From: Oxalobacteraceae bacterium
GTDB lineage: Bacteria > Pseudomonadota > Gammaproteobacteria > Burkholderiales > Burkholderiaceae_D
Assembly (NCBI GenBank): GCA_947374865.1
Contig: CANCDR010000011.1
Location: 1-64,000, forward strand
Reading direction: 5' to 3'
DNA length: 64,000 nucleotides
This document shows positions 36,291 to 43,424 of the stretch, in pieces. The notes beneath the pieces are model-generated. The model saw nothing but the letters and a program-made list of their open reading frames with translations. It did not search any database and was not told the origin of the DNA. Position numbers and translations under genes: made by a program. The stretch's first letter is position 1; every line of letters starts with the position of its first letter.

Positions 36291-37465
36291 GCGCCCATCC
36301 TGGCTTCAAAGGCTGCGATAGCGACCGGGTTAAATGGATCAAGCTGGGCCGGCACGTCGATCTCTGTGGGCAGCTTAGGACGACTACCACCATTGCTGCG
36401 ATAAGTCTTTAACTGGAATACATAGGCGAGAATTTCGGCGACAGCGGTGTACAGGCTTTCTGGAATTTCGTCGCCCAATTCGGTGTGGGTGTACAGCGCA
36501 CGGGCTAATGGCGGCGCTTCGAGCATCGGCACATTGTTTTCCTGGGCGATTTCGCGAATTCTGGCGGCCAGTACATCGACACCTTTGGCGACGACTTTTG
36601 GCGCGCCCTTGCCGTTGGCGGCATATTTGAGCGCGACTGCAAAATGGGTCGGGTTCGTTACCACCACGTCGGCATTCGGGATCTCACTCATCATGCGACG
36701 ACGGGCCATCTCACGCTGCTGCTGGCGAATCTTGGCTTTGATTTCCGGATTACCGTCCGACTCTTTGGCTTCTTGACGCAGTTCTTCGCGCGTCATCTTG
36801 AGTTTATTCGCATATTGCCAGATCTGGTAAGGCGCATCGATCGCAGCAATCGCCACCAGACCGGCAGCGATCGATGCGAACGTCACCAGCAGCATGTGAC
36901 CCATGTGGGCGCTGCCGGAGGTCAGCGGTTCGAGCACTAAATCCAGCACGGCCGGTAACTGGCCTCGGATCACCGTCCAGGCGATCAGTCCGACCAGGAT
37001 CGTTTTTGCGATCGCCTTGAACAACTCGATGAGGGAGCGGGTAGAAATAATGTTGGTCAGGCCGCTCAAGGGATTGAGACGACCAAAGTTGGGCATCAGC
37101 GCCTTACCGGAGAAGAGCCAGCCGCCTATCAGCAGCGGCGAGGCCAGCGCGACGACCATTAACAGTGCGGCGATCGGCGCAAAGGCCAGCAACACTTCGA
37201 GGGAATTAGCACCCAGATGGGCGAACAACACGTTCGGGTCATAGGCATCGTCGCGCTTGAAGGACAGACCGGCGGACAGCATGCGATTAAGGCGATGCAT
37301 CATATTTTCGCCCAACATCCAGAAGCCGGCGACCGAAGCCATCAGGATGGTACAGGTGGCCAGCTCGCGTGAACGCGGAACATCGCCTTCTTCGCGCGCC
37401 TTTTCGAGGCGCTGCGAAGACGCGGGTTCGGTTCTTTCGAGATCGCTATCTTCAGCGGCCATCAT
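36287..37465 (-). CDS. flhB: Flagellar export switch protein FlhB
   Basis: FlhB switches export from rod/hook to filament substrates by autocleavage. It has 392 residues with four membrane segments in the first 210. The NPTH cleavage motif is at 271-274. The C-terminal domain ends with a Pro-rich extension past YVFQLKTYR. GGAG before the start is better placed for the second ATG (37462). It is the first gene of the flhBAFG-fliA-motCD run. Confidence 0.97.
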   Translation of the reverse strand: MMAAEDSDLERTEPASSQRLEKAREEGDVPRSRELATCTILMASVAGFWMLGENMMHRLNRMLSAGLSFKRDDAYDPNVLFAHLGANSLEVLLAFAPIAALLMVVALASPLLIGGWLFSGKALMPNFGRLNPLSGLTNIISTRSLIELFKAIAKTILVGLIAWTVIRGQLPAVLDLVLEPLTSGSAHMGHMLLVTFASIAAGLVAIAAIDAPYQIWQYANKLKMTREELRQEAKESDGNPEIKAKIRQQQREMARRRMMSEIPNADVVVTNPTHFAVALKYAANGKGAPKVVAKGVDVLAARIREIAQENNVPMLEAPPLARALYTHTELGDEIPESLYTAVAEILAYVFQLKTYRSNGGSRPKLPTEIDVPAQLDPFNPVAIAAFEARMGA

Positions 37466-37806
37466 GCACTCCGTATCGGCTACGCATCGACATGACGCAT
37501 GAGGTACCGATTACGAATTATTAGCCAGACAACATGGGGGCAATCAATAGAACAGGGCTGGAAAACCCGTCTTAATCCGGCATCGGATCGGGTGCCATAG
37601 ACACATCATTTGCATCGTCTGGCGCAAATCGTCAAGACGGTGCCGATGTTGTGTAGTTCATATTTAAATTATTTTCTTTAATTGAGCCTGATCGCCACAC
37701 CAAGGAATTCATGCGCTGCGCAATTTGACTGACAGACGATTACTGGGAATGCATGTGAAAATGCCTCGGCTTGAAGATAACTGAGTCCCAATTACATACC
37801 ATTGAC
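37466..37806. other. Gene-free gap between flhB and the first TA islet
   Basis: This 341-bp stretch has no plausible coding sequence. The first 94 bp must hold the flhB operon promoter, though no clear motif was recognised. The left copy of the tadA-derived repeat is at 37560-37594. The remainder, up to the toxin stop, is non-coding and AT-richer, with nothing recognisable in it. Confidence 0.7.
37560..37594. repeat. Left direct repeat: displaced copy of the tadA 3' end
   Basis: 35 bp matching 38550-38584 at 32 positions. The 23 bp from 37567 to 37589 are identical and include TTAATCCGGCATCGGATC. On the - strand it reads as the final tadA codons (PDPMPD, stop). The two copies are 990 bp apart and enclose the toxin-antitoxin pair. 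No tadA similarity was seen beyond the repeat here. Confidence 0.85.
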
Positions 37807-38124
37807 CTAAAGTCGATAATTTTTTGGATTTGAGCGATCGCGGCGGTCATGCATGACCGCTAAGATTTCGATTTTGAGCGTTGCAGGGAAAATTTTGTAG
37901 ACCACAAGATACGGCAAACCTTTTATTTTGAAATCAAATACATCATCAAAATAGGCGTTTCTTTGGCTTATGTGCGGGAAGGTTTCCAATACGGTCAGCT
38001 GACTTTCGATTGCTTCTTGAACGCTTAGTGCAAGCACCGGTACTTTATCAATCAGGTAGAAAACGATGTCACGTAAATCATCTTTCGCTGGTTCAAGCCA
38101 TTCGATCTGATAGTTAGCTGACAT
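37807..38124 (-). CDS. RelE/ParE-family toxin
   Basis: Small basic protein of 105 residues (start ATG 38124, MSANYQIEWLEPAKDDL). It matches the RelE/ParE toxin fold: an N-terminal strand, a helical hairpin (DDLRDIVFYLIDKVPVLALSVQEAIES), then strands ending YLVVYKIFPATLKIEILAVMHDRRD. The ParE branch targets gyrase and the RelE branch is a ribosome-dependent RNase; the sequence alone does not settle which. It overlaps the upstream antitoxin gene by 11 bp. The frame is open to 38208, but that part lies within the antitoxin gene. Confidence 0.88.
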   Translation of the reverse strand: MSANYQIEWLEPAKDDLRDIVFYLIDKVPVLALSVQEAIESQLTVLETFPHISQRNAYFDDVFDFKIKGLPYLVVYKIFPATLKIEILAVMHDRRDRSNPKNYRL

Positions 38125-38326
38125 CTCTTCGTTGCAGTAACTCTGTCTTGAGTTCGGACATAAAATCTGCGTGGGCAGTACGGGGAGCGAACGGATTTCC
38201 TGATGCATCCAGCCCGCGTTGGATCTGCGCTATCTCGAGACGGGCTTGCTCCTGCTCTTCCGACCCGACGGGATTAGCTTCGAGCATATCGCCTTTTGGG
38301 GTATGGTCTGCAATGGCAGTTTTCAT
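38114..38326 (-). CDS. Putative antitoxin of the RelE/ParE-type pair
   Basis: A 70-residue charged protein with an N-terminal acidic/Glu-Gln-rich stretch (SEEQEQARLEIAQIQRGLDA) and a short C-terminal helix (ADFMSELKTELLQRRDVS). Position upstream of the toxin, the 11-bp overlap and a dedicated promoter support an antitoxin role. No DNA-binding family (RHH, HTH, Phd) is recognised with certainty. GAGGTG precedes the ATG at good spacing. Confidence 0.75.
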   Translation of the reverse strand: MKTAIADHTPKGDMLEANPVGSEEQEQARLEIAQIQRGLDASGNPFAPRTAHADFMSELKTELLQRRDVS

Positions 38327-38341
38327 GTCGCACCTCTTGAT

Positions 38342-38382
38342 TACAATTCGAAGTATTGTAGATGTTACAGTTGATAAGTCAA
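38342..38382 (-). promoter_or_regulatory. Sigma-70 promoter and inverted repeat upstream of the antitoxin
   Basis: On the - strand, TTGACT (38382-38377) is followed after 16 bp by TACAAT (38360-38355); each matches 5 of 6 consensus bases. An inverted repeat, TACAAT (38342-38347) N7 ATTGTA (38355-38360), overlaps the -10 element. It is well placed to be the operator through which the toxin-antitoxin complex represses itself, as is common for such modules. Confidence 0.65.
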
Positions 38383-38549
38383 ATGAAGAACCGAAGAAAA
38401 TTTTAGATGAAAAGTTTTTACGACACCCGAAAAATCCAGGATTTCTTGAGGTGAACTGGATTTTTCTATCAGAATATTCCTCAAAGTCCTGAATGCCCTG
38501 TCATTACCTAATTATTATCCCTTCTCCGTCATTATTACCGTCATTTTTA

Positions 38550-38584
38550 GGAAAATCCGTCTTAATCCGGCATCGGATCAGGCG
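38550..38584. repeat. Right direct repeat: functional tadA 3' end
   Basis: This copy contains the tadA stop codon (38562-38564), the preceding codons, and 12 bp downstream of the gene. It matches 37560-37594 with three mismatches. The layout resembles integration at a gene's 3' end, where the incoming element restores the gene and the old 3' end is pushed to the far side. No integrase is present. Confidence 0.85.
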
Positions 38585-39065
38585 ACTGCGCTGCCGACTG
38601 AGCTGCCCTGCGGCGCGCCGTGAAAAAATCTTTCAGTAGCTGTCCACATTCCTCGGCCAGAACGCCGCCATCGAGTTGGGTTTGATGATTGAGTTGGGTT
38701 TGTTCAAACAGGTTCAACAGTGAGCCACAAACGCCGGTCTTGGGATCGCTGGCGCCAAACACCACCCGTGCAAGCCGCGCATGCAGCATGGCACCGGCGC
38801 ACATGGCGCAAGGTTCGAGCGTGACGTAGAGCTCACAGCCGGGCAGACGATAATTGCCGACGAGTTCGGCAGCTGCGCGCAGCGCCATGATCTCGGCATG
38901 GGCAGTCGGATCATGCCGGCCAATCGGTTGATTAAAGCCGCTGGCAATCACCACGCCGTCGCGCACCACGACTGCACCGACCGGCACTTCACCCAGCGAC
39001 CATGCATGACGCGCCTGCTCGAGGGCTTGTTGCATGAAGTCGGCATCGGCTGGAGCGACTGGCAT
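38562..39065 (-). CDS. tadA: tRNA(Arg) adenosine-34 deaminase TadA
   Basis: TadA converts A34 of tRNA-Arg(ACG) to inosine. The zinc/active-site motifs are intact: HAE at residues 56-58 and PCAMC at 85-89. The start used is the ATG at 39063-39065, overlapping the queD stop by 1 bp and giving 167 residues; an upstream GTG/TTG-type extension to 39089 is not needed. The last residues (SPDPMPD) fall in the direct repeat. The C-terminal 15 residues are Ala/Ser/Pro-rich and not conserved. Confidence 0.96.
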   Translation of the reverse strand: MPVAPADADFMQQALEQARHAWSLGEVPVGAVVVRDGVVIASGFNQPIGRHDPTAHAEIMALRAAAELVGNYRLPGCELYVTLEPCAMCAGAMLHARLARVVFGASDPKTGVCGSLLNLFEQTQLNHQTQLDGGVLAEECGQLLKDFFTARRRAAQSAAQSPDPMPD

Positions 39066-39508
39066 TAGCCGTCGATCTCGGCCCAGCAATTGGGCGTTTC
39101 ATAGAGTTTAATTTTATGCAGCGTGAGCGCGTTGCCGAAGCGCGCATGGTAAGCCGTGCGCAAAAGATCAAAGGCAATCCGCGCCAGGTTTTCGACCGTT
39201 GGCACATGCGCCAGTACGACGGTCTTGTGTCCCGGCAGAGTGGCCAGAAAATCCTTCACCATCAGGTCTTTTTCATACACCAGAAAGGCATGATCCCAGA
39301 CATCGACCAACTGTTCCTTGGCCAGCGATTTGACATCAGAGAAGTCGAGGATCATGCCATTGTCGGACTGACCGTCATGTTCCTTGACTGGTCCGGTGAG
39401 CGTAATTTCGAGCGTATAGCGATGGCCATGCAGATTACGGCACTGGCTGTTATGGTCGGGAATCCGGTGGCCGGCATCGAATTCGAGTTTGCGGGTAATG
39501 GTCAGCAT
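39065..39508 (-). CDS. queD: 6-carboxy-tetrahydropterin synthase QueD
   Basis: QueD makes 6-carboxytetrahydropterin from dihydroneopterin triphosphate in the queuosine pathway. It has 147 residues. Zinc ligands are H14, H27 and H29, with catalytic C23 (DAGHRIPDHNSQCRNLHGHRY). It lies 5 bp after queE, which uses its product. Neither queC nor queF is in the window. Confidence 0.96.
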   Translation of the reverse strand: MLTITRKLEFDAGHRIPDHNSQCRNLHGHRYTLEITLTGPVKEHDGQSDNGMILDFSDVKSLAKEQLVDVWDHAFLVYEKDLMVKDFLATLPGHKTVVLAHVPTVENLARIAFDLLRTAYHARFGNALTLHKIKLYETPNCWAEIDG

Positions 39509-39513
39509 GGCGG

Positions 39514-40149
39514 TTACGGAATTTGAAGTAGTTTATGGGTTTGCAAGCTGAGCTTCCACGTCGGATTGGCTTTACAGAGCGCAATGGCGGTCTCGGTATT
39601 ACGCGCCAGATGCGGGCCATCCATTGGCTGCACAAAGTGATGCGTAAATCGGAGTCCTTCATACATCGTCAGATCTTGTCCCAGCTGGGGTATCACGACC
39701 TTGATCTCGCTACCGCGCAGTACGACCAGGGGTGCACCCATCTTCGGACTCACGCAAACCCAGTCCACGCCATCCGGCACAGGCAGCGTGCCATTGGTTT
39801 CAATCGCGATAGTAAAGCCGTGCGCATGCAAGCGTTCGATGAGCGCCGCATCAAGCTGCAGCAGTGGCTCACCGCCGGTCAGCACGACGTACTTATTAGC
39901 CTGATGGGTACTCGGCCAGTGGCTGTCAATCTGCTGCGCGAGCGCCGCCGCATCGACAAACTTACCGCCACCCATGCCGTCGGTACCAACAAAATCGGTA
40001 TCGCAAAAATTACATACAGCGATAGCACGATCCGCTTCGCGTCCGCTCCATAAATTACAGCCGGTGAAGCGGCAAAACACTGCTGGTCGTCCAGCATGGG
40101 CACCTTCGCCCTGCAGGGTATAAAACATTTCTTTAACGGTGTAACTCAC
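39514..40149 (-). CDS. queE: 7-carboxy-7-deazaguanine synthase QueE (radical SAM)
   Basis: QueE is the radical SAM enzyme that turns carboxytetrahydropterin into 7-carboxy-7-deazaguanine. The QueE-specific cluster motif CX14CX2C is present (C31, C46, C49). KEMFYTLQGEGAHAGRPAVFCRFTGCN at the N-terminus is typical, and VLTGGEPLLQLD follows. Length 211 is normal. It heads the queE-queD-tadA run. Confidence 0.96.
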   Translation of the reverse strand: MSYTVKEMFYTLQGEGAHAGRPAVFCRFTGCNLWSGREADRAIAVCNFCDTDFVGTDGMGGGKFVDAAALAQQIDSHWPSTHQANKYVVLTGGEPLLQLDAALIERLHAHGFTIAIETNGTLPVPDGVDWVCVSPKMGAPLVVLRGSEIKVVIPQLGQDLTMYEGLRFTHHFVQPMDGPHLARNTETAIALCKANPTWKLSLQTHKLLQIP

Positions 40150-40266
40150 GTGATTCCTGTTTTGCTTGGCATTTGCATGCTTTGGTGGATGTTGACGAAG
40201 TTTTCACTTCATCTTCTGATTCTTCAATGTGGGGCGATTTTTTTAAAGCGTACGATCAATTCCAAC

Positions 40267-40983
40267 TCAAGAGCGCCTATGACTCACACCCGCAGCCATC
40301 AATACTGCCTTATCGAGCTGACACATTGTACCGATTGACGCTGCTAGCTGCTCGCGTACATCGCGCTGTCCGAAGGCCGCCTGCATGGCGTTGGCATCAG
40401 CGAACCAGACTTCAATAATCGCATCGAAATCAAATCCCGGCGGACGTTCAGCTTCAACGGCATTCAAGACCACGCGTCCGGTCAGCGAAAGACTATTCAA
40501 TGTCAGCACCAGCGCCTCAAGAAAAGCCTGCATCGCGAGTTCCGGCGCGCGCGGGATGAAGGCGAACAGTATCGCCTCACCCAAGGGACCATCATGCACC
40601 ACCCGTTCGTGCGCTACGAGGGTGAAATCGCGCACGTAGCGGTCAAAAACGCGCAATTCGTCGGGCCGCATAATGGTACGCGTTTCTGGGTCATTCCAGA
40701 TATCCGTTGCTACGCCCAAATCGCGCAGTCGTAGCAGGTTGACGCCGTCATAATCCTGATTCACGCCGCGCAGCGCAAACGCCTGCCCATCCATCCCCAA
40801 GCGCGTGCACTGCGTCACGCCCACCACTTTATCCTGAACGTTACGGCACTGACGTCCCAAGGCAGAATGTTCACGCCAAGCCGGTGCAAATTCCTTCTCT
40901 GCTAGGGAAGGATTGCGACGGGCGAGGTAAATCATTTTCCATTGCTGGGGGGGGGATTGATGTTGATTCAGAGGTGTATCCAT
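40267..40983 (-). CDS. EthD-like (dimeric alpha/beta-barrel) protein with a C9 tract near its start
   Basis: A 238-residue protein with two ferredoxin-like halves. KMIYLARRNPSLAEKEFAPAWREHSALG near residues 16-43 resembles the EthD family start. A second half begins near GEAILFAFIPRAPELAMQAF. EthD-type proteins include small oxygenase-associated and polyketide-related proteins; the substrate here cannot be inferred. A run of nine C residues (- strand; 40947-40955) lies between the first ATG (40983) and a second ATG (40935) at the domain start. It has no obvious operon partner. Confidence 0.65.
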   Translation of the reverse strand: MDTPLNQHQSPPQQWKMIYLARRNPSLAEKEFAPAWREHSALGRQCRNVQDKVVGVTQCTRLGMDGQAFALRGVNQDYDGVNLLRLRDLGVATDIWNDPETRTIMRPDELRVFDRYVRDFTLVAHERVVHDGPLGEAILFAFIPRAPELAMQAFLEALVLTLNSLSLTGRVVLNAVEAERPPGFDFDAIIEVWFADANAMQAAFGQRDVREQLAASIGTMCQLDKAVLMAAGVSHRRS

Positions 40984-41026
40984 TCAGGTTTGCACTTTTA
41001 CTACAGAGATTTTACTAACTTGAAAA

Positions 41027-41070
41027 TGATTAAAATAATAGGCACAAAACCTATTAACAGCTACTTTAGT
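41027..41070. repeat. Left direct repeat of the hipBA islet
   Basis: About 44 bp resembling 43381-43424 with a few scattered mismatches. The 19 bp at 41030-41048 (TTAAAATAATAGGCACAAA) are identical to 43384-43402. The copies are 2354 bp apart and in the same orientation, enclosing the Phd antitoxin, the AbiEii remnant and hipBA. The short word ATAATAGGCA also occurs in the hipB upstream region near 43335. Confidence 0.75.
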
Positions 41071-41170
41071 AGACAAACAAACTTCCACGTACATCGTTGC
41101 AGCCATTAAATTCTTAAAGTGGAAATGTGGCAAGCCGCAATCCTGGAAGATCACGCATAGCATCGCGGAA

Positions 41171-41395
41171 TTACCCTTTGCCGTCAGCAAGCCACGTATT
41201 AGCCTGTTTAAGTGTCAGCATCGAAAGCCCCAAGCCTTCGAGCGCCTGGGCTGCGTTCATGGTTCGCGGGGAAGGCACGATTTGCGCAATCAAGGTTTGG
41301 TTTCGCTGAATAGCCACTGACTCTCCTTGGCTACTCACCCGGTCCAGTATCTCTCTCGTATTTCGCGCAAGGTCAGTGGCACTAATTGTTTGCAT
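41171..41395 (-). CDS. Phd/YefM-type antitoxin (orphan)
   Basis: A 74-residue Phd/YefM antitoxin: MQTISATDLARNTREILDRVSSQGESVAIQRNQTLIAQIVPS is the DNA-binding family domain. The C-terminal toxin-binding tail (LGLSMLTLKQANTWLADGKG) is present. AGGAG precedes the ATG. No intact toxin gene follows. The 68-codon frame running on from its 3' end (41190 down to 40984) has only faint VapC-like wording (LMAATMYVEVCLSTK) and lacks the PIN-domain N-terminus. It may be a toxin remnant, or spurious. Confidence 0.85.
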   Translation of the reverse strand: MQTISATDLARNTREILDRVSSQGESVAIQRNQTLIAQIVPSPRTMNAAQALEGLGLSMLTLKQANTWLADGKG

Positions 41396-41426
41396 TGATG
41401 AACTCCTGATCTACACATCGATAAGC

Positions 41427-41454
41427 ATCATACGTACTCTATGTAATGAGTCAA
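41427..41454 (-). promoter_or_regulatory. Sigma-70 promoter of the Phd-type antitoxin
   Basis: On the - strand, TTGACT (41454-41449) and TATGAT (41432-41427) are separated by 16 bp; each matches 5 of 6 consensus bases. The antitoxin ATG is about 30 bp downstream. Same -35 hexamer and spacing as the promoter of the other antitoxin at 38355-38382. Confidence 0.55.
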
Positions 41455-41522
41455 ATTAATCCGATTAAAAAACCCAAGGTCAACGGCATGCCTGCGCCAA
41501 TAACTCTCTTTTTGGCGCGAAG

Positions 41523-41735
41523 ACCGCCACAGCCACCAGAACAGCCACACGTTTTTATCTGCGCTACCAGGGGCCACTGCCCGCTGGAAACGACGTGAAG
41601 GTTGATATCACGATCGCCGAAGTCCTGTGCTTCCCACTGCAAGATCGCCCGATTCTTCGCATCTACGATGGCTTTGACGATTTACTCGAAGGGCCACTAA
41701 TCGCTCGCATCAGCGCTTCAACGATCCGGCGATAA
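41523..41735 (+). pseudogene. Remnant of an AbiEii/AbiGii-type nucleotidyltransferase toxin
   Basis: The + strand frame ending in TAA at 41733-41735 encodes RFYLRYQGPLPAGNDVKVDI followed by TIAEVLCFPLQDRPILRIYD. This matches the middle of AbiEii-family toxins (type IV toxin-antitoxin/abortive infection nucleotidyltransferases). The N-terminal GGTSL active-site part and the C-terminal half are missing, and an in-frame stop lies upstream at 41466. The recognisable part starts near 41550. Its last 18 bp overlap the convergent hipA 3' end. I infer a decayed toxin gene truncated when hipBA arrived, or the reverse. Confidence 0.65.
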
Positions 41736-42986
41736 TTCTAAAAAGAAACAGTCAGGCAGGATGGCCGGAGCGATGTACTCTACGTCTCGGGCAGACACTC
41801 CACAAGCGAAGAAACTCTCACGCCACTCACGCCCGACTGCCACAATGTGGTCGATTTCCTTACGGGCCTCTTCGGCGGATAATCCGAAGCGGCCTGACTG
41901 CGATAGCAAATTATAGACACTGGCAGTGCGACCGTAGTTGCCGACGGTGAGTGCCAAGTCGCGTCGCTCAAGGCTCACCACTGGAGCAGGTACCAAATCG
42001 TAGGCGGGCGATAGGCGCCATCCTTTTGGCCGGCGCAGCAAAGCGTGGTTACGCGGGTGATCATCGTTGTTGGTCACTGCGGCGTTGAAGACCATGCGCC
42101 GGAACAGCTCCGCACAATCGGCTTCGGGCTTATCGGACCAACGACGCAGCTTATCGGCCAGCAGCGGATAGGACCAGCGTTCACGATTGAGATAGCTATC
42201 GTCGCAATCGAGCACCGTCAGCCCGCTAACCAAACCGAAGCGTAAATACCCTTTGGCCGAATACTCACGATCAAAGCGCTGCAGCATCAACACGTCGCCG
42301 TCGCCAACCTTTTGCAGGCGCGCCTGCGCAACATTCAGGCCGCAGCGGCGCGCAAGATCGAGAGTGGCGAATTCAATGCGCTGCCAGTTGCAGCGATCAT
42401 CCTTGGCGGGGAACTTGCCCAGCCACAGACAGTTCGCATCCTCGATGGTGGCTTTGGGTCGGGCACCCCCCATGCTGGTGCCGGGATCGAGCCGTTCCAG
42501 CAGGTGCAGCGGTAGCGCCCTACCTTCCTCGATAGCCTGCGCAGAAGCAATCAGTTCGGCGAGCTGATGGGTGCGGTTGTACTGCCGCTTGGGGGCGGGT
42601 GGCTCGGCCTTGAGACCGAAGCTCAGATAACCAGCGCCATCCTGCGGACCATGTAGCAGATAGTCGATTTCATGGAGTTCCCCCGCAGCGCGTTCAAGCT
42701 TGTGCTCGATGACCCGCCTTCCCCAAGCGTCCGGGCTCGCATCACGCACAGCACTGGGGATGCCTTTTAGTTGAGTGAACTCGTGGACGGTCTTGTCCAG
42801 AGGCAGGCGATACGGATCGAGCGCGACTGCTTGAGCCAGCTGAAGATAGCGATCACCATAGCGAAAGCGGCCAATCTGCGTACCGTCTGGCAAAGTCTGC
42901 ACTCTCAGCAGCGCCGCCGGCACCGTGTCCAAGCTGCCGGGGAGCTGAACGTAGACGTAGGCTTCGCGCTCAGAAGTCATAGTCAT
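41718..42986 (-). CDS. hipA: HipA-family serine/threonine kinase toxin
   Basis: HipA-type toxins phosphorylate a translation factor or tRNA synthetase and induce dormancy. It has 422 residues. The N-terminal HipA_N domain is at about 10-120. The flexible P-loop TSMGGARPK is at 170-178. The catalytic loop FNAAVTNNDDHPRNHALL is at 300-317, with the metal-binding SPAYDLVP at 326-333. All kinase motifs appear intact. Its start overlaps hipB by 17 bp. The specific target cannot be told from sequence; GltX is the E. coli case. Confidence 0.92.
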   Translation of the reverse strand: MTMTSEREAYVYVQLPGSLDTVPAALLRVQTLPDGTQIGRFRYGDRYLQLAQAVALDPYRLPLDKTVHEFTQLKGIPSAVRDASPDAWGRRVIEHKLERAAGELHEIDYLLHGPQDGAGYLSFGLKAEPPAPKRQYNRTHQLAELIASAQAIEEGRALPLHLLERLDPGTSMGGARPKATIEDANCLWLGKFPAKDDRCNWQRIEFATLDLARRCGLNVAQARLQKVGDGDVLMLQRFDREYSAKGYLRFGLVSGLTVLDCDDSYLNRERWSYPLLADKLRRWSDKPEADCAELFRRMVFNAAVTNNDDHPRNHALLRRPKGWRLSPAYDLVPAPVVSLERRDLALTVGNYGRTASVYNLLSQSGRFGLSAEEARKEIDHIVAVGREWRESFFACGVSARDVEYIAPAILPDCFFLELSPDR

Positions 42987-43302
42987 TGCTGCTCTTGCGT
43001 GGCTTGCCCACGCGGGTGGGACGACGCGCGGCTTCGAGCGCCTTGCCGTGCGCGTCGATGTCAGGATCAGCCATGGCGTCCAGCGATTTTTCTAAACCGA
43101 GCGCCCACAGCACCGTAAAGCAGACACCAATAGCTGTGCCGGGCTTACCAAGCTCCAGAGCCGTGAGGGTATTACGGTTAATCCCTGCTTTACTGGCAAG
43201 GTCCACCACTGACCAGCCGCGACGAATCCGCGCGACACGGATACGCTGGCCAAGATGTGCGACACGCTCGGAGACATCCACTGGAATGGTGAAATTGCTC
43301 AT
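42970..43302 (-). CDS. hipB: HipB-type Xre-family antitoxin/repressor
   Basis: A 110-residue protein with an Xre helix-turn-helix at about 12-70 (LGQRIRVARIRRGWSVVDLASKAGINRNTLTALELGKPGTAIG) and a basic C-terminal tail. HipB proteins neutralise HipA and repress the operon. It lies directly upstream of hipA and overlaps it. A TATAAT hexamer (43337-43332, - strand) about 30 bp before the start may be its -10 element. Confidence 0.9.
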   Translation of the reverse strand: MSNFTIPVDVSERVAHLGQRIRVARIRRGWSVVDLASKAGINRNTLTALELGKPGTAIGVCFTVLWALGLEKSLDAMADPDIDAHGKALEAARRPTRVGKPRKSSNDYDF

Positions 43303-43380
43303 AATTTTGGGCTTAGATATACTTAACGACCATTATAATAGGCAAATTATGAATATCCCGCAAGGCTAATATGGCTTATT

Positions 43381-43424
43381 TGCTTAAAATAATAGGCACA
43401 AACCCTTTTATCAGCTAATTAAAT
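43381..43424. repeat. Right direct repeat of the hipBA islet
   Basis: Partner of 41027-41070, sharing an identical 19-bp core at 43384-43402 and recognisable similarity for about 44 bp. It lies about 80 bp upstream of hipB and touches the 3' end of the doubtful frame at 43415-43714. It could mark the islet boundary, or it could be a HipB operator duplicated on the other side. Confidence 0.75.

Noticed and set aside
38148-38492. 114-codon + strand frame over the antitoxin and its promoter
   Set aside because: It is antisense to the TA pair, has no ribosome binding site and matches no family; the - strand antitoxin with its promoter explains the region.
41451-41642. 63-codon - strand frame with Cys/Gly-rich centre
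   Set aside because: It is antisense to the AbiEii remnant and has no independent support.
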